NCBI GenBank assembly: GCA_030378005.1
Contig: JAUCGF010000121.1
Location: 1-37,596 of the forward strand
DNA from: Desulfococcaceae bacterium HSG9
GTDB taxonomy: Bacteria > Desulfobacterota > Desulfobacteria > Desulfobacterales > JAUCGF01
DNA length: 37,596 nucleotides
Direction of reading: 5' to 3'
In this document: one piece after another, positions 1 to 7,729 of the stretch
How positions within the stretch are numbered: the stretch's first letter is position 1
Layout of the letters: every line of letters begins with the position of its first letter
Translations under genes and position numbers: made by a program
The notes under the pieces: model-generated
The model's database searches: none
The model's input: the letters and a program-made list of their open reading frames with translations, nothing else
What the model was told of the DNA's origin: nothing

Positions 1-122
1 CATTGAACTTAAACGAGATATACTAAGAAATTGCAAGCAAAAAAGAAAACGGAAAACAGTTTGTGAGTTAGTGATGGAACAGATACCATACATGGATAGC
101 TTCAATCAGAACTATCTGATAA

Positions 123-383
123 CAGGCTGGGGGTATCGCTGAACGTCTTGAAATTCACCACACTCCGAAACACGGTGGCCGGCTGAACATTGCCGAAATC
201 GAACTTAGCGCGTTGACAGTGTGATGTCTCACACGTCGGATTCCGAATATTGAAACATTGCGCAATGAAACAAAAACTTGGGAACGGAGGCGGAATGACT
301 TCCAAAAAAATGTTGACTGGCAATTTACAACCGAAGATGCTCGTATTAAACTTAAACGTCTATATCCTAAAATTAATTCATAA
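123..383 (+). pseudogene. IS630-family transposase, 3' remnant
   Basis: The frame from about 123 to the TAA at 381-383 encodes the C-terminal end of an IS630-type DDE transposase. It reads AERLEIHHTPKHGGRLNIAE, then the LTRRIPN and TWERRRND blocks, and ends with WQFTTEDARIKLKRLYPK, all hallmark C-terminal blocks of the family. There is an in-frame TGA near position 222, where these proteins have a glutamine (ALTVQCL type), and a stop at 120-122. No N-terminal or central part is visible upstream, so the gene is dead and truncated. The family assignment rests on motif recognition only. Confidence 0.8.
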
Positions 384-480
384 AATCAAACTTGACAAGA
401 CACTACCTAAGCACCTAAAAAATGTCCTGTACAGTGATAATATAGATAAATTTTACGAGAAAAATAATAGCAATGAATTG

Positions 481-616
481 TCGGGCCTGGTTCTAACTTG
501 GGCCACTGGTGTGTTCTGAAATCCATGATAAAAAATATATTATCATAATATCAGTTGGTTAGATTGACATAGCCTTATTTTCTGTTCAGAATGGCCGAAC
601 TTAGAACCAAGCCCGA
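481..616. repeat. Imperfect inverted repeat, 24-bp arms
   Basis: The arm at 481-504 (tcgggcctggttctaac...) matches the reverse complement of 593-616 at 21 of 24 positions, with an 88-bp AT-rich spacer. It lies between the IS630 remnant and the IS1634-like element and may be the worn end of an insertion sequence or a small non-autonomous element. I see no gene in 384-665. Confidence 0.5.
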
Positions 617-665
617 ATTGTCCAACTTGTCAATCAGAAAATATCATAAAAAATGGTGGTATTCA

Positions 666-2150
666 CTTACATTTCGCTAGTTTTTGGTTGAGTTCATGAT
701 TTTTTGTTTCTCAAAATTGAGTTCATATATTTTTTGTGGCAACTTCAGAATTGATAAGATGCGCTTTTGCAAAGGAGTAAGGTTCTCAACAACTGACCCT
801 ATGATTTTTTGGCCGTCAGACCGGAGCAGCAAATGAATGTTGTCTGATTGGGTTCGATGACCTTGGGATCATGGGTTGTGGAAAGCGAAAGCTTATGAAT
901 TTCAATGATATCAAAAGGAGCGTTCGGCCCCGGACAACCTCTGCCCTTGTATTTTTTCCAGGTTTCCACGGAATCGTGCACTTCAAGGCGGATATAATCC
1001 TGAAGCCACATATTTTTCAATGTCAGGCAGGCTCTTCCCAAAAACGCTTCAACATTTTCCACTTTTTCAGGTTTAAGGGCTTTCAACTTCAGAACCGCTT
1101 TAGCCGGGCGCTCATTGAAAGCCTTTATCCGTCTGGCCGCATGGGCGTCGCTTTTGGTTATCTGCCGGCGTTCCGGCCATTCATGATTTTTTTCATTATC
1201 CGGTTCACTTCAAAGCCCGCGCCGACTTTACGCTTTTTATCCTTTTGTCCCGCCTCAGGCGCCAAAATGATATCCTGAACTTCTTTAGGGGATTCAAAAC
1301 CGGTTCTTTCAGGATTTCAGGCGTATCCCCAGTCATCGGCAGTGGGAACCGGTATCGACCCGGCTCATGGTCGATTGTCAATCTCGTTTCCAGGGAAGCC
1401 GCTTTGCAGTCAGCAATCCGTACTGCCGATGATTTCGGCCATACGTCTCCATGCAGGTGTATAACAACGATCATCCGCGCGATTCCCGGGAAACGTTTCA
1501 GCAATCAATGGGATGCCGGCGGGATATGAAACACCTGAACCCGGTTTGAACCGAAGAAGGTCCGGACGACAGTTTTTGCTGTGGCTGAAATTCAAAAGAC
1601 CTTTTTCAGGGTCATCCGTTTTATGGAACACATTGAAACCGGTTGTATCATATCCGCCTATGTCTGTCAGCAGTTCACAGGCGCTGATAATTCACCAGCC
1701 GCTCTCAAGTTGAAACCGACGGCTTTTATCCGCATCTTTGCCAAAGGCGGACATCATTTTACCCGGTTTATCTTCCAGCCGGCAGCCGGCTCAATTACGG
1801 TTTTGTGCGGATTCAACCAAGTTTCCATGCCCGAAAGCCGATGCGTGAGCGAATGCGGGACGTATGTTACAAAAAGCACCGCTGATTGACCGTAGGACAA
1901 CCCGCTCCAATTTGTGTGCGGGATAAAAGTCAAGTCAATGATTTCCTGAGTTTTCATTTTCATAAGACTGCGATAATCAATGGAATGGTGTCTGCTCTTT
2001 CAATTCTGTATTTCATCATAAACCTCCATGCTTTAAAGTTTATGATGACTGTTGCACGAAAACTTACCGCTTGTCCGGCAAAATCAAGCTGAATAGCAAT
2101 ACGTGAAATAATTAATTCGATAGTCGCCTAAAAAACTAGCAAAATGTAAG
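666..2150 (-). mobile_element. IS1634-like insertion sequence with 20-bp terminal inverted repeats, inactive
   Basis: The left end at 666-685 (cttacatttcgctagttttt) and the right end at 2131-2150 are inverted repeats matching at 19 of 20 positions. They bracket 1485 bp holding one broken transposase gene on the minus strand. The five bases outside the ends are attca on the left and attaa on the right, which could be a decayed target duplication. Element size, terminal repeats and transposase motifs agree with the IS1634 branch of IS4-like elements. The transposase has several stops and frameshifts, so the copy cannot move by itself. Confidence 0.75.
799..2019 (-). pseudogene. IS1634-family transposase, frameshifted
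   Basis: An intact ribosome site (GGAGG, three bases before ATG at 2019) opens a frame starting MMKYRIERADTIPLIIAVL, the usual N-terminus of this family. It breaks after about 19 codons. The protein continues in other frames with HTNWSGLSYGQSAVL (about 1915), GLLNFSHSKNCRPDL (about 1580), GNRADDRCYTPAWRRM (about 1460) and a C-terminal part ending at 799. The GLxxFxHSKxxRPDL block is characteristic of IS1634-type DDE transposases. At least three frame breaks and internal stops make it a pseudogene. Short plus-strand frames here are shadows. Confidence 0.75.
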
Positions 2151-2239
2151 ATTAATGGGTAAAAACCGTTTAAGCTTTTTGAGGTTATTTATATCTGATG
2201 CCAGACATTCTGTTGATTCAACCGCCGATTCAGGATTTT

Positions 2240-2268
2240 CTCGTTCCCACGCTTTGCGTGGGAACGAG
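2240..2268. repeat. Perfect 13-bp palindrome with 3-base loop
   Basis: ctcgttcccacgc (2240-2252) and its exact reverse complement (2256-2268) are separated by ttt. This GTTCCCACGC/GCGTGGGAAC type of hairpin is a dispersed REP-like repeat in many proteobacterial genomes (family knowledge). It sits between the IS1634-like element and the hydrogenase operon. Confidence 0.7.
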
Positions 2269-2363
2269 GTCGCCAAAGACTTTTTCCATCTACTGGGTAT
2301 GGCTGGAAACTAAATTCGGTATAGATTACCAAGCAGAATTTGGGAAAAACTGCGGGTTGCAAA

Positions 2364-2464
2364 TGTAGGGTGCGTTAGCGTAGCGTAACGCACCATGTTA
2401 ATATTAAAAATAAGTCAGAGCTATGATTTCGGTGCGTTACGGCTGACGCCTAACGCACCCTACA
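2364..2464. repeat. Long imperfect inverted repeat (tgtagggtgcgtta type)
   Basis: The left arm 2364-2394 begins tgtagggtgcgttagcg and the right arm 2431-2464 ends taacgcaccctaca. They pair over about 30 bases with a small internal offset around a 36-base AT-rich centre. It looks like a MITE or REP-type dispersed repeat. It lies 26 bp beyond the stop of the hydrogenase large-subunit gene, so its transcript could also act as a 3' hairpin for that operon. The rest of 2151-2489 shows only the 2240-2268 palindrome and no gene. Confidence 0.65.
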
Positions 2465-2489
2465 ATCTGATTCAGACAATTTTCCGACC

Positions 2490-4133
2490 TTATAACACTT
2501 TAACCTTATAAACCTGGTCAGCTTCAGCATCAATCACATGCACGCCACAGGCAATGCACGGATCAAAAGAGTGAACCGTTCTTAAGACTTCAAGCGGTTT
2601 TTTAGGATCAGCTATCGGTGTTCCGATTAAGGCTTCCTCCACCGGACCGAGTTTGCCTTTGTCATCGCGCGGTCCCAGATTCCATGTGGAAGGTACCACG
2701 TATTGGTAATTGGCGATTTTCTTGTCTTCAATGCGTATCCAGTGGCCCAGAGAGCCTCGCGGTACGTCATTGAGTCCTACGCCTTCAGCCTTATCCGGCA
2801 TTTCCCAACTCTGAAAGGTCTTGGTATCGCCCTTTTTGACATTTTCCACCAACTCCATAATCCATTTTTCCATCCGGTCGCCGATGGCAACGGATTCCAA
2901 ACCGCGGGCGGCGGTGCGTCCCAATGTGGAAAAGAGGGCCGTAACCGGAACATCCAGTTTTTTCAAAGTGCTATCAACCAAAGCTTTGATCTCTTTATGG
3001 CCTTTGGCATACGCCACCAGCACTCTTGCCAGGGGACCGACTTCACATGATTCACCATCGTAGCGCGGTGCTTTAATCCAACTGTATTTGCCATCATCTG
3101 GCTTGTACTCGCTGTATTGCGGCTTGGTTTCGCCTTTGTATGGATGTTTGGCATCCTTGCCTTCATACCATGAACGCATCACATGTTCAGTGACTTTGTC
3201 CTGTCCGGGCATTTTCACGCCGGCCAAATCGCGTTTGTTGATCACGCCACGAGGCATGTACAAGCTGTCGGGTTCCTGGTCGCTTTCCGGGAACTCGCCC
3301 CAAGCCATAAAATTCGTGGTGCCACCGATAGCGCCCCAATCCTTGTAAAAAGAAGCCACGGCCAAAAGATCAGGAATATAAACATTTTTCACAAAACTTT
3401 GGGTTTCTTTCCATATATATAGAAATTCAGCGATACGGTCTGGCGTCAAATCTTTAACACAGGTTACGCCGCCAACAACCAAGCCCTGCAAGTGCGGATT
3501 TTTACCCGCAAAAATCGCGTGCATACGTGCAGCGCGCGCTTGCAGTCTGATCGCTTCGATATAATGCGCCGCCGCCATCAGATTGGCTTCGGGCGGCAAT
3601 TTATAGGCTGAGTGTCCCCAGTAAGCATTGCTGAACGGCCCGAGTTGGCCGCTATCCACAAATGTTTTTAAACGTTGCTGGACATTTTTATAATAGACCG
3701 AACCTCCGACATCAGCACCGCTGACATTATCCGCGAGTGTCGCTGTTTTGGCCGGATCGGCTTTGAGCGCGCTGATAATATCCACCCAATCCAGCGCATG
3801 GAGATGATAAAAATGAACAATATGATCATGCTGGAATTGCGCGCCATGTAAAAGATTTCTAATAATTCGTGCGTTGTCAGGTATTTTCACTCCCACCGCA
3901 TTTTCTACCGCCCTCACCGAGGCCAGCGCATGTGTAAGCGTTCAGACCCCACAGGAGCGTTGCACAAAATGATGGGCGTCACGAGGATCGCGTCCCTGAA
4001 GGATCAGTTCGATGCCTCGGAACATCTGGCCTGAACTCCAGGCATTTGTGACTTTACCACCGGATACTTCCACCTCAATCTTCAGGTGGCCTTCGATCCT
4101 GGTAATCGGATCTATTACTATTTTTTTTCCCAT
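2490..4133 (-). CDS. hysA: [NiFe]-type uptake hydrogenase large subunit with in-frame UGA (candidate selenoprotein)
   Basis: This is the catalytic subunit of a group-1 periplasmic hydrogenase (H2 to 2H+ + 2e-). The coding region runs from ATG at 4133 to TAA at 2490 as 547 residues if the TGA at 3942-3944 is read through. Both sides are in one frame and homologous: VIDPITRIEGHLKIEVEV at the start, then QRSCGV-TGA-TLTHALASVRAVENA. The TGA (residue 64) replaces the second cysteine of the N-terminal RxCGxC nickel-iron motif, and C61 is kept. The C-terminal motif is DPCIACGVH with C526 and C529, followed by a 15-residue tail of the kind removed by a maturation protease. In known NiFeSe enzymes selenocysteine sits in this C-terminal motif instead. 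The small subunit is encoded 126 bp upstream on the same strand. The symbol hysA is by analogy with NiFeSe hydrogenases. Alternatives are a recent nonsense mutation or a base-call error. Confidence 0.85.
3905..3944 (-). promoter_or_regulatory. UGA codon and candidate bacterial SECIS hairpin
   Basis: Reading the minus strand, the UGA (3944-3942) is followed after 23 bases by CCTC-GGT-GAGG (3922-3912). This is a perfect 4-bp stem capped by GGU. The stem can extend through G3923-C3910 and U3925-G3909/C3926-G3908 with single-base bulges. Bacterial SECIS elements lie immediately downstream of the UGA, with the apical loop roughly 16-37 bases away and a G near the start of the loop. This hairpin fits both rules. 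It has not been folded computationally. Confidence 0.5.
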
Positions 4134-4259
4134 TATATCTATCTCCTTCTTTGTTGAAAACTATTCGTTATTTATCCTTTTGGCACTTCATTCAATGTGT
4201 TTCCACATATATAGCGGCCAAAATTGTTACGCCGAATGTAAACCGTCAGATGAAATCAG

Positions 4260-5201
4260 CTATTGTTCCTCATAAAACGGCGTCATTTCATCCCAGAAAT
4301 CAGGTTGGCTGCATCCGATGCAAGGATGCCCCGCTTCTACCGGCCAACTCGTGCCGTCATTAAATTTAGCTGTGGGACAATTGTTAAACGTATCCGGCCC
4401 ACGACAACCCATTTTATACAGGCAGTACCCTGAAGCGGCCTCTTCTGAGCCAAATTCGGTTACAAATTCATCATTTTCAAAATGAGAACGGCGCGGACAT
4501 TGATCATGAACAGTTTTGCCATACGCAAAATAGGGACGGCCCTTATCGTCCAGATTGGGAAGTTTTCCGAGAAGGAGATAATTGACAATTGTTCCCACCA
4601 GATTGATCGGGTTGGGAGGACATCCCGGAATATTCAAGGTTTTGATCCCCAACACTTCACTGACAGACTTGTAGCCTCCGGGATTCGGTTTGGCCGCCTG
4701 AATGCCTCCGAAAGAGGAGCAGGTTCCCATACAAATCACGGCTGCGGCCTGTGGGCATACCTCTTTGGCGATTTCTAAAAACGTGCGTCCGCCTACCATG
4801 CCATACACACCATTATCTTTGGTTGAGATCGCACCTTCGACAATACAGATAAACTTGCCTTTATTCTTTTTCACGGCCATTTTCAGTTGTTCTTCAGCCT
4901 GATGCCCTGCGGCGGCCATGATCGTTTCATGGTATTCGACCGAGAGAATCTCAAGAACCAGATCATCGGGATACGGGTATTGAGATCTTAATAATGCTTC
5001 CGAACATCCTGTGCATTCGCCAAAATGAAGCCAAATCACCGGCGGACGTTGTTTGGGTGCTGCAAAGACTTCCGCGACCTTGGGAACGAATGATGACGAC
5101 AGTCCCATAGTGGCCGTAAGGTAAGTACAGTACTGCATAAAGTTCCTTCTTGAAACACCCCTTTGTTCCAATTTGGCATAAAATGCGTTTTCCTTTTCCA
5201 T
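4260..5201 (-). CDS. hysB: [NiFe]/[NiFeSe] hydrogenase small subunit, Tat-exported
   Basis: This is the electron-transfer subunit that carries the Fe-S clusters of the hydrogenase and passes electrons from the active site, probably to a periplasmic cytochrome c. A Tat signal SRRNFMQYC followed by a hydrophobic stretch to about residue 47 exports the folded heterodimer. Mature motifs include WLHFGECTGCSEALLR (proximal cluster), CMGTCSSFGG, NIPGCPPNP and the C-terminal CxxxxHF...C, GCRGP and HPCIGCSQP cluster ligands. The protein ends EEQ without a C-terminal membrane helix, as in soluble periplasmic NiFeSe enzymes. I chose the ATG at 5201 because GGAGG lies five bases before it; an ATG at 5213 overlaps that site. 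The product has 313 residues. Confidence 0.9.
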   Translation of the reverse strand: MEKENAFYAKLEQRGVSRRNFMQYCTYLTATMGLSSSFVPKVAEVFAAPKQRPPVIWLHFGECTGCSEALLRSQYPYPDDLVLEILSVEYHETIMAAAGHQAEEQLKMAVKKNKGKFICIVEGAISTKDNGVYGMVGGRTFLEIAKEVCPQAAAVICMGTCSSFGGIQAAKPNPGGYKSVSEVLGIKTLNIPGCPPNPINLVGTIVNYLLLGKLPNLDDKGRPYFAYGKTVHDQCPRRSHFENDEFVTEFGSEEAASGYCLYKMGCRGPDTFNNCPTAKFNDGTSWPVEAGHPCIGCSQPDFWDEMTPFYEEQ

Positions 5202-5245
5202 TAGCGCCTCCATAGCTGTTAAAGGTTTAAAAAATACAATACGAA

Positions 5246-5261
5246 GACCTTATACAAGGTC
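5246..5261. promoter_or_regulatory. Dyad upstream of the hydrogenase operon
   Basis: gacctt-atac-aaggtc is a perfect 6-bp dyad with a 4-base spacer, 45 bp before the hysB start in an AT-rich 66-bp gap. Position and symmetry suggest an operator, but no regulator is identified. Confidence 0.35.
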
Positions 5262-5266
5262 ATTAA

Positions 5267-5620
5267 CCTGATTTAAAAAATGAATCTAACTTAGTTAAAG
5301 AAAAAAAGCAAGTCAATGAATTTTTTAGGGGCTATCTTGAAGAACAACCAACTTTTGACGCCCTCGCCACATTTACAGGTGAAATGAAACAAGGAGCAAC
5401 GGATATTGTTCCGCTCAAAGGCAGCCATTTGGAAAAGGGGATTTTAGGTTGGAGTAAAATGCCGATTGCTATTCGTTCCCAAGCCAATCGACCGCAATTG
5501 CCCTTTGATTTCAGGCTTAAAAGAGCGATGCGTTTTTTTGATATAATTTCGCGGACAATGAAGAAGGCGTTAAAAATAGTTGATAATGTTGTCATTCGCC
5601 TGAAAACCGGGTTTTTATAA
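5267..5620 (+). other. Unassigned open frame, possibly a gene remnant
   Basis: A frame of about 117 codons is open from the stop at 5264-5266 to TAA at 5618. It reads KEKKQVNEFFRGYLEEQP..., then MKQGATDIVPLKGSHLEKG (ATG at 5384) and ends VVIRLKTGFL. The composition looks protein-like, with a basic C-terminus, but there is no ATG or clear ribosome site at the upstream end. The frame begins right after the divergent hydrogenase promoter region. From the ATG at 5384 it would give 78 residues. I do not recognise the family. It may be the 3' end of a truncated gene or chance. Confidence 0.25.
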
Positions 5621-5627
5621 AATCAAA

Positions 5628-5825
5628 TCATCCCCCGGCAATCATGGGAATGGGAATAATTTCCGAATTATCTGTAACCGGTGTGTTTTTAAAATTCGGT
5701 TTGGAGATCAACTTGCCGTTGATTCGCACGACAGCGTATTCATAATCATGATCAAGCGCCGTTAACACTTGAGCTATCGTCAATCCCTCTTTCCAGAGTA
5801 CTTTTTCATTACCAATGGTTATCAT
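5628..5825 (-). CDS. ThiS/MoaD-like sulfur carrier protein
   Basis: This 65-residue protein starts MITIGNEKVLWKEGLTIAQV and ends IPMIAGG. The terminal Gly-Gly and the beta-grasp layout (short beta strand, TIAQVLTAL helix, RINGKLI strand) are those of ThiS/MoaD carriers. Those proteins are adenylated and thiocarboxylated at the last glycine and donate sulfur to thiamine, molybdopterin or related cofactors. The gene follows the DedA-like gene by 78 bp on the same strand. No ThiF/MoeB activating enzyme or thiazole/molybdopterin synthase is adjacent, so the recipient pathway is unknown. In Desulfobacterota such orphans often accompany tungsten or molybdenum enzymes (general knowledge, not seen here). 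Confidence 0.75.
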   Translation of the reverse strand: MITIGNEKVLWKEGLTIAQVLTALDHDYEYAVVRINGKLISKPNFKNTPVTDNSEIIPIPMIAGG

Positions 5826-5903
5826 CAGTTTACACCTGATTTTTCTAATATTTCTAAATATTCGTCAGTCATAAATTCTTGTAAAAAACTGAAATTACTG
5901 ATA

Positions 5904-6608
5904 CTAATTCTGATATCTTTCCATCCACCGGTACAAATTCTCCCGATACCGAAAAATCAATACCAACCCAACCGCACACACGCCTAACACGATAAAAAAC
6001 AGACCGTATTGCTTATCTGAAAGCACCCCTCCCTGGAGGCTCAGAAGAAATGTGCCGGGCATACGTCCAACTGCTGATAAAATCAGAAACAACTTGGGTG
6101 CAATGGAAGTAATGCCGAGAAACAGACATAAATAATCTTTGGGGAATCCGGGAAACAGAAACAAAATAAAAATAACCAGAGTTCCCTGACGTTTCAGGAT
6201 GGCGTCCATGCGCTCAGTTTGTTTGGGCGGGATTAATTTTCTGACATAGCGTTGGCCTAAAAAACGTCCGATGATAAAATTAATCCACGATCCCACTGTC
6301 AAACCGGCAGTTGAAAATATAAATCCTTTCAACGTGCCAAAAAGAAAGCCGCCGATTGCGCCGGTAATTTCACCAGGGAATGGAGCCAAAATAACCTGAA
6401 GAATCTGAAAACCGATAAAAACGAGTGGTGCGCCCCATCCGAAAGAGCTGATAAAATTTTCAATTTGTTCTTTGTCCGTAATAAAAGTGCCAAAGCTCGT
6501 GAATGTTTCCCATAACCATACACGGTAATAATAAGCCGGAATTAAAACGACCAGAACGATAAGGGTAATAATAATCAACTGGCGTCGTCTGGATAAGTCA
6601 GCAAACAT
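5904..6608 (-). CDS. DedA/TVP38-TMEM64 (VTT-domain) family membrane protein
   Basis: This 234-residue polytopic inner-membrane protein has an N-terminal helix after the basic start FADLSRRRQ (about 12-32) and a central VTT domain. That domain includes the re-entrant motif PFPGEITGAIGGFLFG (about 74-89), GSWINFIIGRFLGQRYVRK (about 102-120) and LFPGFPKDYLCLFLGITSI (about 150-170). It closes with helices near 175-222. Family members affect membrane homeostasis, and recent work links DedA/VTT proteins to lipid flipping. The substrate here is unknown. Its ATG directly follows the stop of the Cys-motif gene upstream (TAA then ATG at 6608), so the two are one transcription unit with radC. Confidence 0.85.
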   Translation of the reverse strand: MFADLSRRRQLIIITLIVLVVLIPAYYYRVWLWETFTSFGTFITDKEQIENFISSFGWGAPLVFIGFQILQVILAPFPGEITGAIGGFLFGTLKGFIFSTAGLTVGSWINFIIGRFLGQRYVRKLIPPKQTERMDAILKRQGTLVIFILFLFPGFPKDYLCLFLGITSIAPKLFLILSAVGRMPGTFLLSLQGGVLSDKQYGLFFIVLGVCAVGLVLIFRYRENLYRWMERYQN

Positions 6609-6893
6609 TTAAGCTGAATTATCCTTCTGATTGATTTGGCGATGAGCGGCCTTTTTTCTGGACCATCTTTGCCAGAAACTGAGCCGTCCGGATGAATACG
6701 CCCGGTCAACCATCTCTTCGTGAACGACAAAACGCGCTTTGCTTTGCATGGCGGCGCGCAGGCATTGGGTCTTGAGTTCACATGCCAAGCAGGTATCCGG
6801 AGAATTACGCAACCCATCTTCACTTTTGGGAAAAACATGGTCGAGCTTTCCAAAACAGGCGGGTTTGTCAGCGTGATGCGGTGATGTTGTCAT
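6609..6893 (-). CDS. Small protein with C-x21-C-x2-C-x5-C motif
   Basis: This is a 94-residue soluble protein. Its first half carries ACFGKLDHVFP (C13) and PDTCLACELKTQCLRAAM (C35, C38, C44), a four-cysteine set suited to bind zinc or an Fe-S cluster. The second half is basic (FWQRWSRKKAAHRQ). The start ATG overlaps the radC stop by four bases (ATGA), and the stop abuts the DedA-like start, so it is translated as the middle gene of a tight operon. I recognise the CFGxLxxVFP...CxxC pattern as recurrent in Desulfobacterota hypothetical proteins but know no function. Confidence 0.75.
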   Translation of the reverse strand: MTTSPHHADKPACFGKLDHVFPKSEDGLRNSPDTCLACELKTQCLRAAMQSKARFVVHEEMVDRAYSSGRLSFWQRWSRKKAAHRQINQKDNSA

Positions 6894-7639
6894 TGTTTGT
6901 CATATTCGCGATTCATTTGGGCGATATAGCCTTTATCTGCAAAGCTGAAATATTTTTTTTCACCAATGATTAAATGTTCATGCACAGTTATCCCCATTAC
7001 ACGACAAGCAAAAATAAGCTGGCGTGTTATGGCGATATCTTCCTGAGACGGTTCGGGGTCTCCGGATGGATGATTGTGGGCAAAAATGATGGCTGAAGCG
7101 TGGTTGCGCAACGCCGCATTGACCACTTCGCGCGGATAAACGGCGGATGCTGTTAAGGTTCCCTGGAAAAGAGTTTCCGTTGAAAGCACTTTATTTTTGG
7201 CGTCCAGATAAATAACTTGAAAACATTCATGATGCTTTTCACCAATATTGAGATATAAAAAATCGTACAAATCCCTAGAATTATTAAGCGGATTTTTTTG
7301 CACCAAACGTTTTTCAAGGTACCTGTCAGCCACAGCCTTGATCAGAAGAATGCCGATTTGATTGGCTTGGCCAATACCTTTTATTTCACACAATTCTTTT
7401 GGTGATGCTTCTAATACGCCTTGAAGGGTTTTAAAGCGTTTTAACGCATCTTTGGCGGCTTCTTTGCAATCTCGGCGCGGGGTTGCAAAAGTTAACAGTA
7501 ATTCAATCACCTCATAGTCTTGGAACCCGTTTAAGCCTGAATCCATAAATTTTGCGCGCAGTCTTTTGCGGTGTCCCGTGCCTTTATGCAGAGGCTTGGC
7601 TTTTTTTTCAATTGAAGTGTTTAATTTTGCAGATACCAT
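6890..7639 (-). CDS. radC: RadC/JAB-domain protein
   Basis: This 249-residue protein has the RadC family architecture. An N-terminal helix-hairpin-helix-like UPF0758 region (about 25-110, with ELCEIKGIGQANQIGILL) is followed by a C-terminal JAB/MPN metalloprotease-like domain (about 125-245). The metal motif is present as FAHNHPSGDPEPSQED (HxH...D). The family was linked to DNA repair, but that role in E. coli has been disputed; its biochemical role is open. It is the first gene of a tight operon with the Cys-motif protein (4-base overlap) and the DedA-like gene, and lies downstream of gyrA behind a terminator. Confidence 0.92.
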   Translation of the reverse strand: MVSAKLNTSIEKKAKPLHKGTGHRKRLRAKFMDSGLNGFQDYEVIELLLTFATPRRDCKEAAKDALKRFKTLQGVLEASPKELCEIKGIGQANQIGILLIKAVADRYLEKRLVQKNPLNNSRDLYDFLYLNIGEKHHECFQVIYLDAKNKVLSTETLFQGTLTASAVYPREVVNAALRNHASAIIFAHNHPSGDPEPSQEDIAITRQLIFACRVMGITVHEHLIIGEKKYFSFADKGYIAQMNREYDKQ

Positions 7640-7692
7640 ATACTCGAAAGTTTGAAGTGTAAAATGTGAAGTTATTCTACAAATCGGGCTTC

Positions 7693-7723
7693 AAAAGAGC
7701 GCTAAACTGTAAGTTCAGCACTC
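7693..7723 (-). terminator. Rho-independent terminator after gyrA
   Basis: On the minus strand a 12-bp stem (GAGTGCTGAACT with AGTTTAGCGCTC, two G-U pairs) with loop TAC is followed by TTTT, seven bases past the gyrA stop. The sequence from 7706 to 7726 is also one arm of the inverted repeat at 14472-14594, so a dispersed repeat seems to serve as the terminator. Confidence 0.65.
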
Positions 7724-7729
7724 CTTAAT

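Noticed and set aside
250..519. 89-codon plus-strand frame near the left end
   Set aside because: It is out of frame with the recognisable IS630 transposase remnant, which explains the same DNA.
2490..3917. Large subunit read as a truncated gene starting at GTG 3917
   Set aside because: The residues before it (VIDPITRIEGH to RSCGV) are essential hydrogenase sequence in the same frame. A start at 3917 would drop half of the metal site and has no ribosome site.
5825..5872. 15-codon frame (MTDEYLEILEKSGVN) between the DedA-like and ThiS-like genes
   Set aside because: It overlaps the ThiS-like start in a TGATG junction, but it is very short, has no clear ribosome site and no known family. It could be the 3' end of an eroded gene; evidence is too thin to list.
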